From Tahibacter caeni (lineage in GTDB: Bacteria; Pseudomonadota; Gammaproteobacteria; Xanthomonadales; Rhodanobacteraceae), in contig NZ_JANFVR010000003.1 in the NCBI RefSeq assembly GCF_024609805.1, positions 1 to 52,685 of the forward strand: a stretch of 52,685 nt of DNA, read 5' to 3'. Position 1 is the first letter of the stretch, and every line of letters starts with the position of its first letter. The translations under genes and the position numbers were made by a program. This document shows positions 22,958-31,367 of this stretch, piece after piece. The notes under the pieces are model-generated. The model was given only the letters and a program-made list of their open reading frames with translations. It made no database searches and was not told the origin of the DNA.

Positions 22958-23719
22958 TCAGGCGTCGCGTCCCGCCGCATCGGCAGGGCGATTCGCGACC
23001 GCACGTGCGGCGACGATGCCGACTTCGTACAGAAGGCACATCGGAATCGCGAGCATGATCTGCGAGACCACGTCCGGCGGCGTCAACACCGCTGCGACGA
23101 CGAACGCGCCGACGATGACGTAGCCGCGGCTGTCGGTCAGCTGCTTCGGCGAAACCCAGCCGAGCGCGACGAGGATGACGACGGCGACGGGCACTTCGAA
23201 ACAGAGCCCGAATGCGAAAAAGATCACTAAGACAAAATCGAGATATTTGGTGATGTCCGTCATCATCGCCACGCCCTGCGGCGTGATCTTGGCGAGGAAC
23301 GAGAACACCATCGGCAGCACGAGGAAATACGCGAACGCGCCGCCGAGATAGAACAGCACGACGCTCGACACGAGCAGCGGCAGGCCCAGGCGCTTCTCGT
23401 GGCGGTACAGGCCCGGCGCGACGAAGGCCCAGAGCTGGTAGAGCACGACCGGCATCGCGACGACGAGCGCGGTGCAGAACGCGAGCTTCAGCGGCGTGAA
23501 GAACGGCGAGGCCACGTCGATCGCGACGAGCTGGCCGCCGGCCGGCAGGTTGCGCAGCAGCGGCTCGGCCAGCCATGCGTAAAGCTTGTTCGCGAACGGC
23601 AGCAGACAGAGCAGTACGACTCCGACGGCCAGCACGGCCTTGAGCAGGCGTTCGCGCAGTTCGACGAGATGCGAAAAGAACGAGGCTTCTTCGCCGGGTT
23701 CCTGTTCAGCTGCGCTCAT
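22958..23719 (-). CDS. tatC: Sec-independent protein translocase TatC
   Basis: Inner-membrane core of the twin-arginine translocase, which binds the RR signal peptide. The product has 253 residues with six membrane segments. Family features are SFFSHLVELRERLLKAV at the N-terminus, LYQLWAFVAPGLYRHEKR, and the segment around FAFGLCFEVPV. I start at MSAAEQEPGEE (23719); the open frame further upstream is tatB in another frame. It overlaps tatB by 14 bp, the last gene of tatA-tatB-tatC. Confidence 0.96.
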   Translation of the reverse strand: MSAAEQEPGEEASFFSHLVELRERLLKAVLAVGVVLLCLLPFANKLYAWLAEPLLRNLPAGGQLVAIDVASPFFTPLKLAFCTALVVAMPVVLYQLWAFVAPGLYRHEKRLGLPLLVSSVVLFYLGGAFAYFLVLPMVFSFLAKITPQGVAMMTDITKYLDFVLVIFFAFGLCFEVPVAVVILVALGWVSPKQLTDSRGYVIVGAFVVAAVLTPPDVVSQIMLAIPMCLLYEVGIVAARAVANRPADAAGRDA

Positions 23720-24023
23720 CGAGCTTCCTGCCCATGTCTTCGGTGTTCTCGCGTACCTGATCGGCAGTCTCGCGCAGCTGGTCGGCCGCGGCGCGCAGGT
23801 CCTCGCGCGGATCGGCGGCCGATGCCGCATCGCGCATGCTGCGCTTGAGTTCTTCCGCCGCGAGTTCGCGCTCGACTTCGCTGCGCAGATTGGTCCAGCT
23901 CGTGCGCGCGCGGCGCAGCAGGGCGCCGACCGTGCGCGCGGCGCCCGGCAGGCGTTCCGGGCCCAGCACGATCAGCGCGACGACGCCGATCAGCACGAAC
24001 TCGCTGAAGCCGATGTCGAACAT
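23706..24023 (-). CDS. tatB: Sec-independent protein translocase TatB
   Basis: Product of 105 residues. One N-terminal membrane segment (MFDIGFSEFVLIGVVALIVL) is followed by the GPERLP hinge and a long amphipathic, charged helix, as in TatB. It works with TatC in the receptor complex. tatA ends 9 bp upstream and tatC overlaps its end. Confidence 0.94.
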   Translation of the reverse strand: MFDIGFSEFVLIGVVALIVLGPERLPGAARTVGALLRRARTSWTNLRSEVERELAAEELKRSMRDAASAADPREDLRAAADQLRETADQVRENTEDMGRKLDERS

Positions 24024-24032
24024 CGCCGCGGA

Positions 24033-24254
24033 CTACTCGGCTTTTTCGCGCTTGGACTCGCTGGCGGCTTTTTCGGCGTCGGGCGCCGGATCGGCCTTGA
24101 GCTTGGGCGCCTCTTCGTCGCCCTGCAGGCCCTTCTTGAAATCGCGCATCGCGCTGCCGAGATCGCCGCCCATGTTGCGCAGCCGCTTGGTGCCGAACAC
24201 GAGCACGACGATCAGCAGAACGATCAACCAATGCCAAAGGCTAAAACTACCCAT
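24033..24254 (-). CDS. tatA: Sec-independent protein translocase TatA
   Basis: Product of 73 residues. The membrane segment ([20 protein letters not shown]) is followed by the [17 protein letters not shown] hinge and amphipathic helix and an acidic/basic Ala-rich tail. It forms the translocation pore. I start at MGSFSLWHW because AGGAG stands before this ATG; the frame is open further upstream but without protein character. Confidence 0.95.
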   Translation of the reverse strand: MGSFSLWHWLIVLLIVVLVFGTKRLRNMGGDLGSAMRDFKKGLQGDEEAPKLKADPAPDAEKAASESKREKAE

Positions 24255-24345
24255 TACCCACTCCTGCAGAGGATTCGCGCCGCCGGAAGCGGCCGAGCGC
24301 GACAGTGTAGCCGCGCCTGGCAACGAGGATCATGACGTCGCCCTG

Positions 24346-25038
24346 CTAGTCGGCCGATTGCGCAGTGTACTCCTCGAGACGGTCGCGGAAATCGACCACG
24401 ACTTCCGGCACATTGCCGACGCCGCCCTCGAAAATGCGCCGCGGGGTCACGCCGTCGCCGAACACGGCCTGGTTGGCATCATGGTCGATGGCCAGCACCG
24501 AGCCGTCGAGCGCGACGCCGGCGAACAGGCCGCGCGCGCGCGAATAGGAATAGATCTCGGCCTTGAGCTGCGCGTCGGTCGACGCCTGGGCCGAACGGCC
24601 CACCGGACCGGCGGCGACCGAGGCGTCGCCGCCGAGCGTGAACTTGCCGTGCACGATGGAATCGACGCCGCGCTGGCTGCGGAAGACGAGCACCACGTCG
24701 GTCGACTGCACGCCGGCCTGGAAGCCGATGCTGCCGCCGGTCAACGTCACGAAGCTCGGATTGGACCAGGTGCCGTCGGGTGCCTTGACGACGATGAGGC
24801 CGTGGCCGCGACGGCCGCCGACGAGCAGGCCGGCCTTGATCACATCGGGAATCACTGCGATTGCGTGCGCCTCGCGCAGCAGATTGCTCGGTACGCGGCG
24901 ATCCGGGGCCTGCATGATCTCGTCAAGGACGCGAACCGCTTCGCGCGCGCGCTTGAATTCGTTTTCGCCGGCGCCGGCGGCGCCGGCGGTGCACAGGCAG
25001 AACATCAGCAGCAGCACGCGCAGTAGGGTTCGGCTCAC
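24346..25038 (-). CDS. SYLF-domain (YSC84-like) lipid-binding protein
   Basis: Product of 230 residues with an N-terminal signal peptide (LLRVLLLMFCLCTAGAAGAG). The body is a SYLF/Ysc84 domain with AHAIAVIPDVIKAGLLVGGR, GSIGFQAGVQSTDVVLVF and YSRARGLFAGVALDGSVL. Family members are thought to bind phosphoinositides in eukaryotes; the bacterial role is unclear, probably periplasmic or at the outer membrane. It is on the same strand as the tat genes but 91 bp before tatA, so co-transcription is possible. Confidence 0.87.
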   Translation of the reverse strand: MSRTLLRVLLLMFCLCTAGAAGAGENEFKRAREAVRVLDEIMQAPDRRVPSNLLREAHAIAVIPDVIKAGLLVGGRRGHGLIVVKAPDGTWSNPSFVTLTGGSIGFQAGVQSTDVVLVFRSQRGVDSIVHGKFTLGGDASVAAGPVGRSAQASTDAQLKAEIYSYSRARGLFAGVALDGSVLAIDHDANQAVFGDGVTPRRIFEGGVGNVPEVVVDFRDRLEEYTAQSAD

Positions 25039-25140
25039 AGGAACCTCGTTCGGAATTTGAGGGAGTTCGCACCGCGTCGGCTGGATCTCGTCGCGACGCC
25101 GCGACGTCGGGATGGTGTCTGCCGGCGCGGGAATCGGCGC

Positions 25141-26079
25141 TTAACGCGCGCGGCGGCGCAGGCCCAGCACCGCGACGAGCGTGAGCAGGCCGGCGAGCAG
25201 TGCAAGACCCGACGGTGCAGCCGTCGGAATCGGCTGCGCGACGGGAGTACCGCCGCTAGGACACGCCGACGGCGGAGCGATCGCGAAGCCGAACAGCGGC
25301 ACCGTGCGCAGATCTTCCGGGCCGGTGATCGCGCCGAGCAGGGTCATCGCGCCGGTGTTCGGATCGATCCTCGCCAGATCGCTCCAGTCCGGCGGAAACG
25401 CATTCGCGGCCGGCGGCGGCGGCGGGATGTAGCTGACCGCCGCCCAGAGCTGTCCGCTGCCGTCGAACGCGGGCCATACCGAGCTGATCTTGCTGCTCGC
25501 TACGTTGAACGAGCCGATCGTCGTCGCGGCGCCGGTGGTCGTGTCGATGCGGAACAGGGCGGGATTTTCATAGTCGCCGGTGCCGAACAGTTCGCGGCCG
25601 CGGGCCGCGAGGCCGGTCACCCGGGCGCCGGTCGGGCCGACGAGGGTCGTCATGCCGGTGGCCGGATCGACTTTCCAGAGCTTGCGCGTGACGCCGGAGG
25701 CCAGCCAGGCCGATCCGTCGCAGGTCACCGCATAGGACAGGTCCATCGCGTCCAGACGCGCGGGGTCGCCTTGTCCGGCCAGGCCGAGGCTGCCGACCAC
25801 GGTCGGCGACGAGCCCAGGAAGTCCAGGCGGAACAGGGTCTTGGTGTTGTCCGACGAGGCATAGAGCACGCCGTTCGGCGCGTAGGCCATGCCTTTGAAA
25901 ACAATGGGGCGCCCGGCGAAGGAGCCGGTCTGGCCGACGAGCGTCGCCTGACGTGAATTCAGGTCGACGCGGTAGACCTGGTCATATGCCGGCGCATAGG
26001 CGACCGACTGCGCTGTAGCCGCCGAAGCGACCGACAGAGCAAGCAGTGCCGCAGCTGCAGGGCATGCGCGCAGGCTCAT
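25141..26079 (-). CDS. Secreted beta-propeller-like protein with IPTL-type C-terminal sorting signal
   Basis: Product of 312 residues with a signal peptide (cleaved near TAQS, 24). The body has repeated units of the type xLxRIDxxTGAxTxIG, as in propeller-like secreted proteins of unknown function. The C-terminus is PIPTAAPSG, a hydrophobic helix and RRRAR. This is the tripartite layout of IPTL-CTERM or PEP-CTERM sorting signals, with the usual IPTLxxWG here read as IPTAAPSG. Such signals are processed by exosortase- or rhombosortase-type proteases in other bacteria. No such protease gene is in the window. Confidence 0.7.
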   Translation of the reverse strand: MSLRACPAAAALLALSVASAATAQSVAYAPAYDQVYRVDLNSRQATLVGQTGSFAGRPIVFKGMAYAPNGVLYASSDNTKTLFRLDFLGSSPTVVGSLGLAGQGDPARLDAMDLSYAVTCDGSAWLASGVTRKLWKVDPATGMTTLVGPTGARVTGLAARGRELFGTGDYENPALFRIDTTTGAATTIGSFNVASSKISSVWPAFDGSGQLWAAVSYIPPPPPAANAFPPDWSDLARIDPNTGAMTLLGAITGPEDLRTVPLFGFAIAPPSACPSGGTPVAQPIPTAAPSGLALLAGLLTLVAVLGLRRRAR

Positions 26080-26234
26080 TGTCCACCGTCTTTTGTTATC
26101 GTTTCTGGTAATCGTCGGCCGGGTCGGGCGCTGACACGGCCGGGCCAGTCTAACAGCTTCCGGCCTCCCGACAAGGTCGCACTACCCAGGCCCCGGCACC
26201 CGCCGTGCCGGCCCAGGCCACCAGTCGGAAAGCC

Positions 26235-27290
26235 ATGTTCGGAACCAGGCAATACCACGCCGCGCCGCCCGGCGCGCCCAGCACCGGCGGTATCGCCGTC
26301 CTGCTCGTCAATCTCGGGACGCCGGCCGCGCCGAACCCTTCGGCCGTGCGCCGCTATCTCGGCCAGTTCCTGTCCGACCCGCGCGTGGTCGAACTGCCGC
26401 GCTGGTTCTGGTGGCCGGTTCTGCACGGCGTGATCCTGCGCCTGCGACCTGCGCGTTCGGCGCGCGCGTACGCGAGCATCTGGACCGAAGCCGGCTCGCC
26501 GCTGCTCACGAACAGCCAGGCGCTGGCAGCGGCGTTGCAGCGAGCTCTGCAGCAGGATCCGGTGCCGGTCCGCGTCGAGCTCGCTATGACCTACGGCGAA
26601 CCGGCGCTGCCGGCCGCGCTGCGCCGGCTCGTCGACGCCGGCTATCGCCGCGTGCTCGTGCTGCCGTTGTATCCGCAGTATTCGGCGACCTCGACCGGCG
26701 CGGCACTCGATGCGCTCGCCGATGCGCTCAAGACCCTGCGCTGGCCGCCCGAGCTGCGCACTGTCGGCGACTACCACGACGAGGGCCCGCACATCGACGC
26801 GCTCGCGCGCAGCGTCGAGCGTCATTGGGCAGCACAAGGCCGCGCCGAGCGCCTGCTGCTGTCGTTCCACGGCATTCCGCAGCGCTGCGTCGCGGCCGGC
26901 GATCCGTATGCCGCGCAATGTCGTGCGACGGCCGCGCGGCTCGCGGCGCGGCTGGGACTGGAGGACGGCCAGCTCGTCGTCAGCTTCCAGTCCCGGGTCG
27001 GCCGCGAGGAATGGCTGCGGCCGTATACCGACGAAACCCTGCAGCAGCTCGCACGCGACGGCGCGCGCTCGGTGCAGGTGCTGTGCCCGGGTTTCGCCGT
27101 GGACTGCCTGGAGACCCTGGAAGAGATCGCGGTCGAGAACCGCGAGCGCTTCCTGCATGCGGGCGGGGAGCGGTACGAGTACATCCCGGCGCTCAACGAC
27201 GGAGCCGATCAGGTCGCGGCGCTCGCCGCACTGGTCCGGCGTCACCTGCAGGGCTGGGTTGCGCCGGCCGCAGCAGGTAGCGGCGCATGA
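26235..27290 (+). CDS. hemH: Ferrochelatase
   Basis: Inserts Fe(II) into protoporphyrin IX, the last step of heme synthesis. The product has 351 residues from ATG 26235 (a GTG at 26205 is possible). Family motifs are AVLLVNLGTPAAP near the start, LPLYPQYSATSTGA, the catalytic H212 in LLLSFHGIP and E293 in VDCLETLEEI. No Cys cluster for a [2Fe-2S] site is visible at the C-terminus. The stop overlaps the next gene by 4 bp (ATGA). Confidence 0.95.
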   Translation: MFGTRQYHAAPPGAPSTGGIAVLLVNLGTPAAPNPSAVRRYLGQFLSDPRVVELPRWFWWPVLHGVILRLRPARSARAYASIWTEAGSPLLTNSQALAAALQRALQQDPVPVRVELAMTYGEPALPAALRRLVDAGYRRVLVLPLYPQYSATSTGAALDALADALKTLRWPPELRTVGDYHDEGPHIDALARSVERHWAAQGRAERLLLSFHGIPQRCVAAGDPYAAQCRATAARLAARLGLEDGQLVVSFQSRVGREEWLRPYTDETLQQLARDGARSVQVLCPGFAVDCLETLEEIAVENRERFLHAGGERYEYIPALNDGADQVAALAALVRRHLQGWVAPAAAGSGA

Positions 27291-28177
27291 CGCCGCGCGA
27301 ACTCGCGATCGAACTGCCGCAACTGACGCTGGCCGCGCAGAGCTGGGGCGATCCGGCCCTGCCGCCGCTGCTGGCCGTGCACGGCTGGCTCGACAACGCG
27401 GCCTCGTTCAGTGCACTCGCGCCACTGCTGGCCGAGCGCTTCCATGTCGTCGCCATCGATCTGCCGGGACACGGCCGTTCGGCGCACCGGCCGCCGGGCG
27501 GCTGGTATCACTACGTCGAATACCTCGCCGATCTGCAAGCCACGGCGGCGGCGCTGGGCTGGACGCGGTACTCCCTGCTCGGCCACTCGCTCGGCGGCGC
27601 GACGGCGAGCATCTTCGCCGCGGCGCAGCCCGACGCCATCGAAACCTTGCTGCTGATCGAATCGCTGGGTCCGCTGACGGCCGCGCCGGAAGCGGCGCTC
27701 GAGCAGCTGCGCCGCGGCCTGAGTCAGCGCGCGGGCTTCGCCGCGAAAACCCTGCGTGTGTTCGGCGCGGCCGCCGAAGCCGTGCGTGCGCGCATGCTCG
27801 CCAACGATCTCAGCGAAGCGGCCGCGACGGCGCTGGTGGAACGCGGCCTCGCCGCCGTACCAGGCGGCTGGTCCTGGTCCAGCGATGCGCGCCTGACCCT
27901 GGCCTCGCCGCTGCGCTATACCGAAGCGCAGATCAGGAACATCCTGACCGGCATCGCCGCACCGACCCTGGTGCTGCTCGCCACGCCGGCGACCTCCTAC
28001 CTGCCCGACGCGATGATGCAGGCGCGTGCGGCCTGCGTGCGCGACATCGTCGTGCAGCACCTGCCCGGCAACCATCACCTGCATCTCGAGAACGCCGCGC
28101 CGGTCGCCGCAGCGATCCACGCGTTCTGCGATCGGCCACGCGAGGCGAGCCACATCACTGCGGCCGCCGTCGAGTAA
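27287..28177 (+). CDS. Alpha/beta hydrolase
   Basis: Product of 296 residues with an alpha/beta hydrolase fold. The oxyanion region is LLAVHGWLDNAASF at about 28-41, the nucleophile S101 lies in LLGHSLGGATA, and the catalytic His is among H263, H264 and H266 in GNHHLHLEN. The family resembles the serine hydrolase-like SERHL group; the substrate is unknown. It is translationally coupled to hemH by an ATGA overlap, a pair also seen in related bacteria as far as I recall. Confidence 0.85.
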   Translation: MTPRELAIELPQLTLAAQSWGDPALPPLLAVHGWLDNAASFSALAPLLAERFHVVAIDLPGHGRSAHRPPGGWYHYVEYLADLQATAAALGWTRYSLLGHSLGGATASIFAAAQPDAIETLLLIESLGPLTAAPEAALEQLRRGLSQRAGFAAKTLRVFGAAAEAVRARMLANDLSEAAATALVERGLAAVPGGWSWSSDARLTLASPLRYTEAQIRNILTGIAAPTLVLLATPATSYLPDAMMQARAACVRDIVVQHLPGNHHLHLENAAPVAAAIHAFCDRPREASHITAAAVE

Positions 28178-28294
28178 TCCCGTCTTTTTTCCCGACCCGT
28201 CTCCGGCTGGTGTCGCGAGCCGCCGGAGCGGGCCTGGCGCGCTGATCGCGCGGTGGAGTGACTTCCGCTGCTGCAACGACGGCAGTGACCGGCC

Positions 28295-29056
28295 TCAGGG
28301 ACCGATCAGCCGCGCGAGCTCGGCCTTCAGCGCATGGCCCTTCTCGCGCAGCCAGTCGCGCTGCTCCTTCCAGTCCGGATAGAAGCTCGCGACCAGATTC
28401 CAGTAGCGCGGCGAGTGATTGCGGATCTTCAGGTGGCAGAGCTCGTGCACGACCACGTATTTCAGCGCGGCCGGCGGCGCCAGCGCGAGCGCGAGGTCCA
28501 GGGTCATGCAGTCGCGCGTATCGAGGCTGCCCCAGAGACTCTTGAGCGGACGCACGCGTACGGCGACGGGCGAGGCCTGCAGGTCCGAGGTGTAGCGCGC
28601 GAGCAGGCGCGAGACGTCGCGGCGGATCTGCGCGTCGAGGAACGAACGCAGCAGTGCGCGCGCGGCCGGCAGCGCGCGCTTGCCATGGATCTGCGGCAGA
28701 GTCAGCACGAGCTTGTCGGCTTCGTGGGCGATGTTCGGATACGGTCCTTCGCGCCAGAGCATCTGGGTGGTCTCGCCGCGCAGCGGGATCAGGGTCGGCG
28801 CTCCCGGCAGCAGCGGCGGCGGGCCGGCGCCGTCGAGCTGGAGCTGGTCGAGCTTGCGCTCGAGCCAGTCCACATGCTTGCGCAGGAATGCGAAGACCTG
28901 GGCCGGATGGGTGCCTTCCGGATAGGACAGCCGCGCGCCGTGGGAAGTCACGGTCAGGCGCAGGCGGCGGGCCTGCGGGTGGGCCTTCTTGAGCACCTTG
29001 ATCGTCTCCCCGTTCGGGGTCGACAGTTCGAGGTAATGGTTGTCGTCCGGGCTCAT
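28295..29056 (-). CDS. YgjP-like (M48/DUF45) metallopeptidase
   Basis: Product of 253 residues. The C-terminal half has the zinc site HELCH (H204, E205, H208) followed by the usual NHSPRYWNLV segment and the WGSLDTRDCMTL strand before it. The N-terminal half is beta-rich, as in YgjP/DUF45 proteins. I start at MSPDDNHY because GAGGA stands before this ATG; the frame is open upstream to 29119. It is a cytosolic protein without signal peptide, convergent with the hydrolase gene. The substrates of the family are not well known. Confidence 0.85.
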   Translation of the reverse strand: MSPDDNHYLELSTPNGETIKVLKKAHPQARRLRLTVTSHGARLSYPEGTHPAQVFAFLRKHVDWLERKLDQLQLDGAGPPPLLPGAPTLIPLRGETTQMLWREGPYPNIAHEADKLVLTLPQIHGKRALPAARALLRSFLDAQIRRDVSRLLARYTSDLQASPVAVRVRPLKSLWGSLDTRDCMTLDLALALAPPAALKYVVVHELCHLKIRNHSPRYWNLVASFYPDWKEQRDWLREKGHALKAELARLIGP

Positions 29057-29177
29057 GCCTGTTCCTCGACCCAGCCGTGCGCGACAGCGCACGCGGTTCA
29101 AACCGACAATCCCTTGCACCTGCCGGCGACGCCGCCGCGCCGCCGCCGCCGTTCCTGCATTGTCTGCGCGCCGTATG

Positions 29178-30092
29178 TCAGCGATCTGTCGGGCGCGGCA
29201 GCCGAAACCATTCGTCGAGCTTGCCGAGCAGGCGTTCGACTTCCAGCGTCATCAGCGCCATGCGCGAGTCCAGCTCGGCGGCAGCCGAATCGGCGTCGGT
29301 CTCCTTCAGCTCGTCCAGCACCTGGTCGAGGAAGCGCAGCTTGCGGATCACGAGGTCTTCGCCGAGCACGAAGCCGACGCGGTCGTCGAACGTCAGGCCG
29401 AGCTGGTACACCTGCTTGCCGGTCTTGAGGTGCTCGCGCACCTCGTCGGTTTCAAGGTCCTGGCGGCGGCAGCGCACGACGGCGCCGGATTCGGCCGGGT
29501 CGCGCAGCTCACACTCGTCGGCCAGGACCAGTCCGGCCGGTAGCTTGCCACTAACCACCCAGTCCGTCATCAAGGTGCGCGGCGACTCCTCGGGCGCCAT
29601 CGGCGTGGCCGGGAACGTGCCCGTGGCCTCGCGCAGCTGGGACAGGGCTTCCTCGGCCGACTTGCGGCTGGAGGTGTCCACGACCAGCCAGCCGTTCTTG
29701 AGATCCAGATAGGCCAGCAGCCGGTAAGGCTTGACGAACGCGCGCGGCAGGAAGTCGGTCAGGATCTCCTCCTTCATGCGCTTGCGCTCCTTGGCTCCGA
29801 CACGCCTGCCTTGTTCTTCGTTGATCTTCTGCAAACGCGCGGACAATTCCTCATTGACTACCGAGCCCGGCAGTAATTTGTCCTCACCGCCCAGGGCGAC
29901 GAGGGTGTACGGCCCGATCTTGTGCACCAGCACCTCGGCGTTGCGCCCGTGCGGCGAGACGAAGCCGCGCGTGGACTGCTCCAGCGGCCCGCACGGGCGC
30001 AGGCGCTTGTCTTCGAGCTGGGTTTCGAGATCGGCCAGGGACTCGGCCATGGCTTCGGAGAAGCGGAACAAGGTCAGATTGCGGAAGAACAT
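29178..30092 (-). CDS. rdgC: Recombination-associated protein RdgC
   Basis: Product of 304 residues, starting MFFRNLTLFRF as in the family. RdgC forms a dimeric ring around DNA and limits RecA activity. The family occurs in Beta- and Gammaproteobacteria, which supports the assignment of the organism. Conserved parts are GPYTLVALGGEDKLLPGSVV, the helical finger with RKRMKEEILTDFLPRAF, and CRRQDLETDEVREHL. Confidence 0.94.
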   Translation of the reverse strand: MFFRNLTLFRFSEAMAESLADLETQLEDKRLRPCGPLEQSTRGFVSPHGRNAEVLVHKIGPYTLVALGGEDKLLPGSVVNEELSARLQKINEEQGRRVGAKERKRMKEEILTDFLPRAFVKPYRLLAYLDLKNGWLVVDTSSRKSAEEALSQLREATGTFPATPMAPEESPRTLMTDWVVSGKLPAGLVLADECELRDPAESGAVVRCRRQDLETDEVREHLKTGKQVYQLGLTFDDRVGFVLGEDLVIRKLRFLDQVLDELKETDADSAAAELDSRMALMTLEVERLLGKLDEWFRLPRPTDR

Positions 30093-30160
30093 GAAACCCC
30101 GTGAGGTGGGCCCGGGCCCACCGGTTGAGAGAGGAACGGTGACGGCGGCGGACGGCGAGG

Positions 30161-31036
30161 CTAGCCCGCGGTCGTCTCAGATATTGAGTCGGCCGGTTCG
30201 CCGCGCAGCCAGTCGCCGGCACCGAGCGGCTGGTCGCTGCGCCTGCCGAGCGCGGTGAAATCGAACAGGTTGCGGTCGGCCAGTTGCGACGGCGACACGT
30301 CGCCGATCGCGCGGAACACGTTTTCGACGCGGCCCGGGAACTTGCGCTCCCAGTCGGCCAGCATCGCCTTGATCGCCTTGCGCTGCAGGTTTTCCTGCGA
30401 ACCGCAGAGATTGCACGGCATGATCGGAAACGCGCGCGCCTGCGCGTAGTCGGCGATGTCGTCCTCGCGGCAGTAGGCCAGCGGCCGGATCAGGATGTTG
30501 CGGCCGTCGTCCGAACGCAGCTTCGGCGGCATGGCCTTGAGCTTGGCCTGGTGGAACAGGTTCAGGAACAAGGTCTCGACGATGTCGTCGCGGTGATGGC
30601 CCAGCGCGATCTTCGTGAAACCTTCGGCGGCCGCGTGATCGTAGAGATTGCCGCGGCGCAGGCGCGAGCATAGGCTGCACATCGTGCGGCCTTCGGGTAC
30701 CACGCGCTTGACCACGCTGTAGGTGTCCTGCTCGAGGATCGTGTACGGCATGCCGATCGACTCGAGGTAGTCCGGCAAGGTACGCGGATCGTAGCCCGGC
30801 TGCTTCTGGTCCAGGTGCACCGCATGCAGCTCGAACGGCACCGGCGCCTTGGCCTGCAGCTGGCGCAGCAGATCCAGCAGGGTGTAGGAATCCTTGCCGC
30901 CGGACAGGCAGACCATGACGCGGTCGCCGGCCTCGATCATCCGGAAATCGGCGATGGCCTGGCCGACCTGGCGGCGCAGCCGTTTGGCCAGCTTGTTGGC
31001 GTTGATTTCCTGCTTGCGTGCGGCGGAACTGCTCAT
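30161..31036 (-). CDS. ttcA: tRNA 2-thiocytidine(32) synthetase TtcA
   Basis: Makes 2-thiocytidine at position 32 of tRNAs in an ATP- and [Fe-S]-dependent reaction. The product has 291 residues. The PP-loop is SGGKDS at 45-50. The cluster ligands are expected among C120/C123 (MCSLC) and C208/C211 (PCNLC). [16 protein letters not shown] is also typical. I start at [18 protein letters not shown] (31036), the family N-terminus; the long open frame upstream has no such content. It is divergent from the YdcH-like gene. Confidence 0.95.
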   Translation of the reverse strand: MSSSAARKQEINANKLAKRLRRQVGQAIADFRMIEAGDRVMVCLSGGKDSYTLLDLLRQLQAKAPVPFELHAVHLDQKQPGYDPRTLPDYLESIGMPYTILEQDTYSVVKRVVPEGRTMCSLCSRLRRGNLYDHAAAEGFTKIALGHHRDDIVETLFLNLFHQAKLKAMPPKLRSDDGRNILIRPLAYCREDDIADYAQARAFPIMPCNLCGSQENLQRKAIKAMLADWERKFPGRVENVFRAIGDVSPSQLADRNLFDFTALGRRSDQPLGAGDWLRGEPADSISETTAG

Positions 31037-31160
31037 GGACGGACGGCCGGAATCGGACGCGCATTGTAGCAGCGCCGGTCGCCGCGGCCCGGCCGCCGCC
31101 GGATCTACGAGCCGCCGCCGAAGCCCGCTACACTCGACGGACCTTTCACGCCGCGCGCCC

Positions 31161-31367
31161 ATGCACAGCCTGGATCCCGCCGAAATCACGCGTCAGCTCG
31201 TCGAACTGCGTCTGGAGCATCGCGACCTCGATGCCGCGATCGCGCGACTGTCCGCCGACAGCGCCAGCGACGAGCTTCAGCTCAAGCGCCTGAAGAAGCG
31301 CAAGCTGCGTCTCAAGGACATGATCGCCTACCTCGAGAACCAGCTGATCCCCGATCAGCCGGCCTGA
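31161..31367 (+). CDS. YdcH-like (DUF465) small coiled-coil protein
   Basis: Product of 68 residues, mostly one coiled-coil hairpin. The end [15 protein letters not shown] is the typical DUF465 signature (LKKxKLxLKDxI). The start ATG at 31161 gives [13 protein letters not shown]. Members are widespread small cytoplasmic proteins of unknown function. The 3' end overlaps that of the convergent antiporter gene by 13 bp. Confidence 0.85.
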   Translation: MHSLDPAEITRQLVELRLEHRDLDAAIARLSADSASDELQLKRLKKRKLRLKDMIAYLENQLIPDQPA

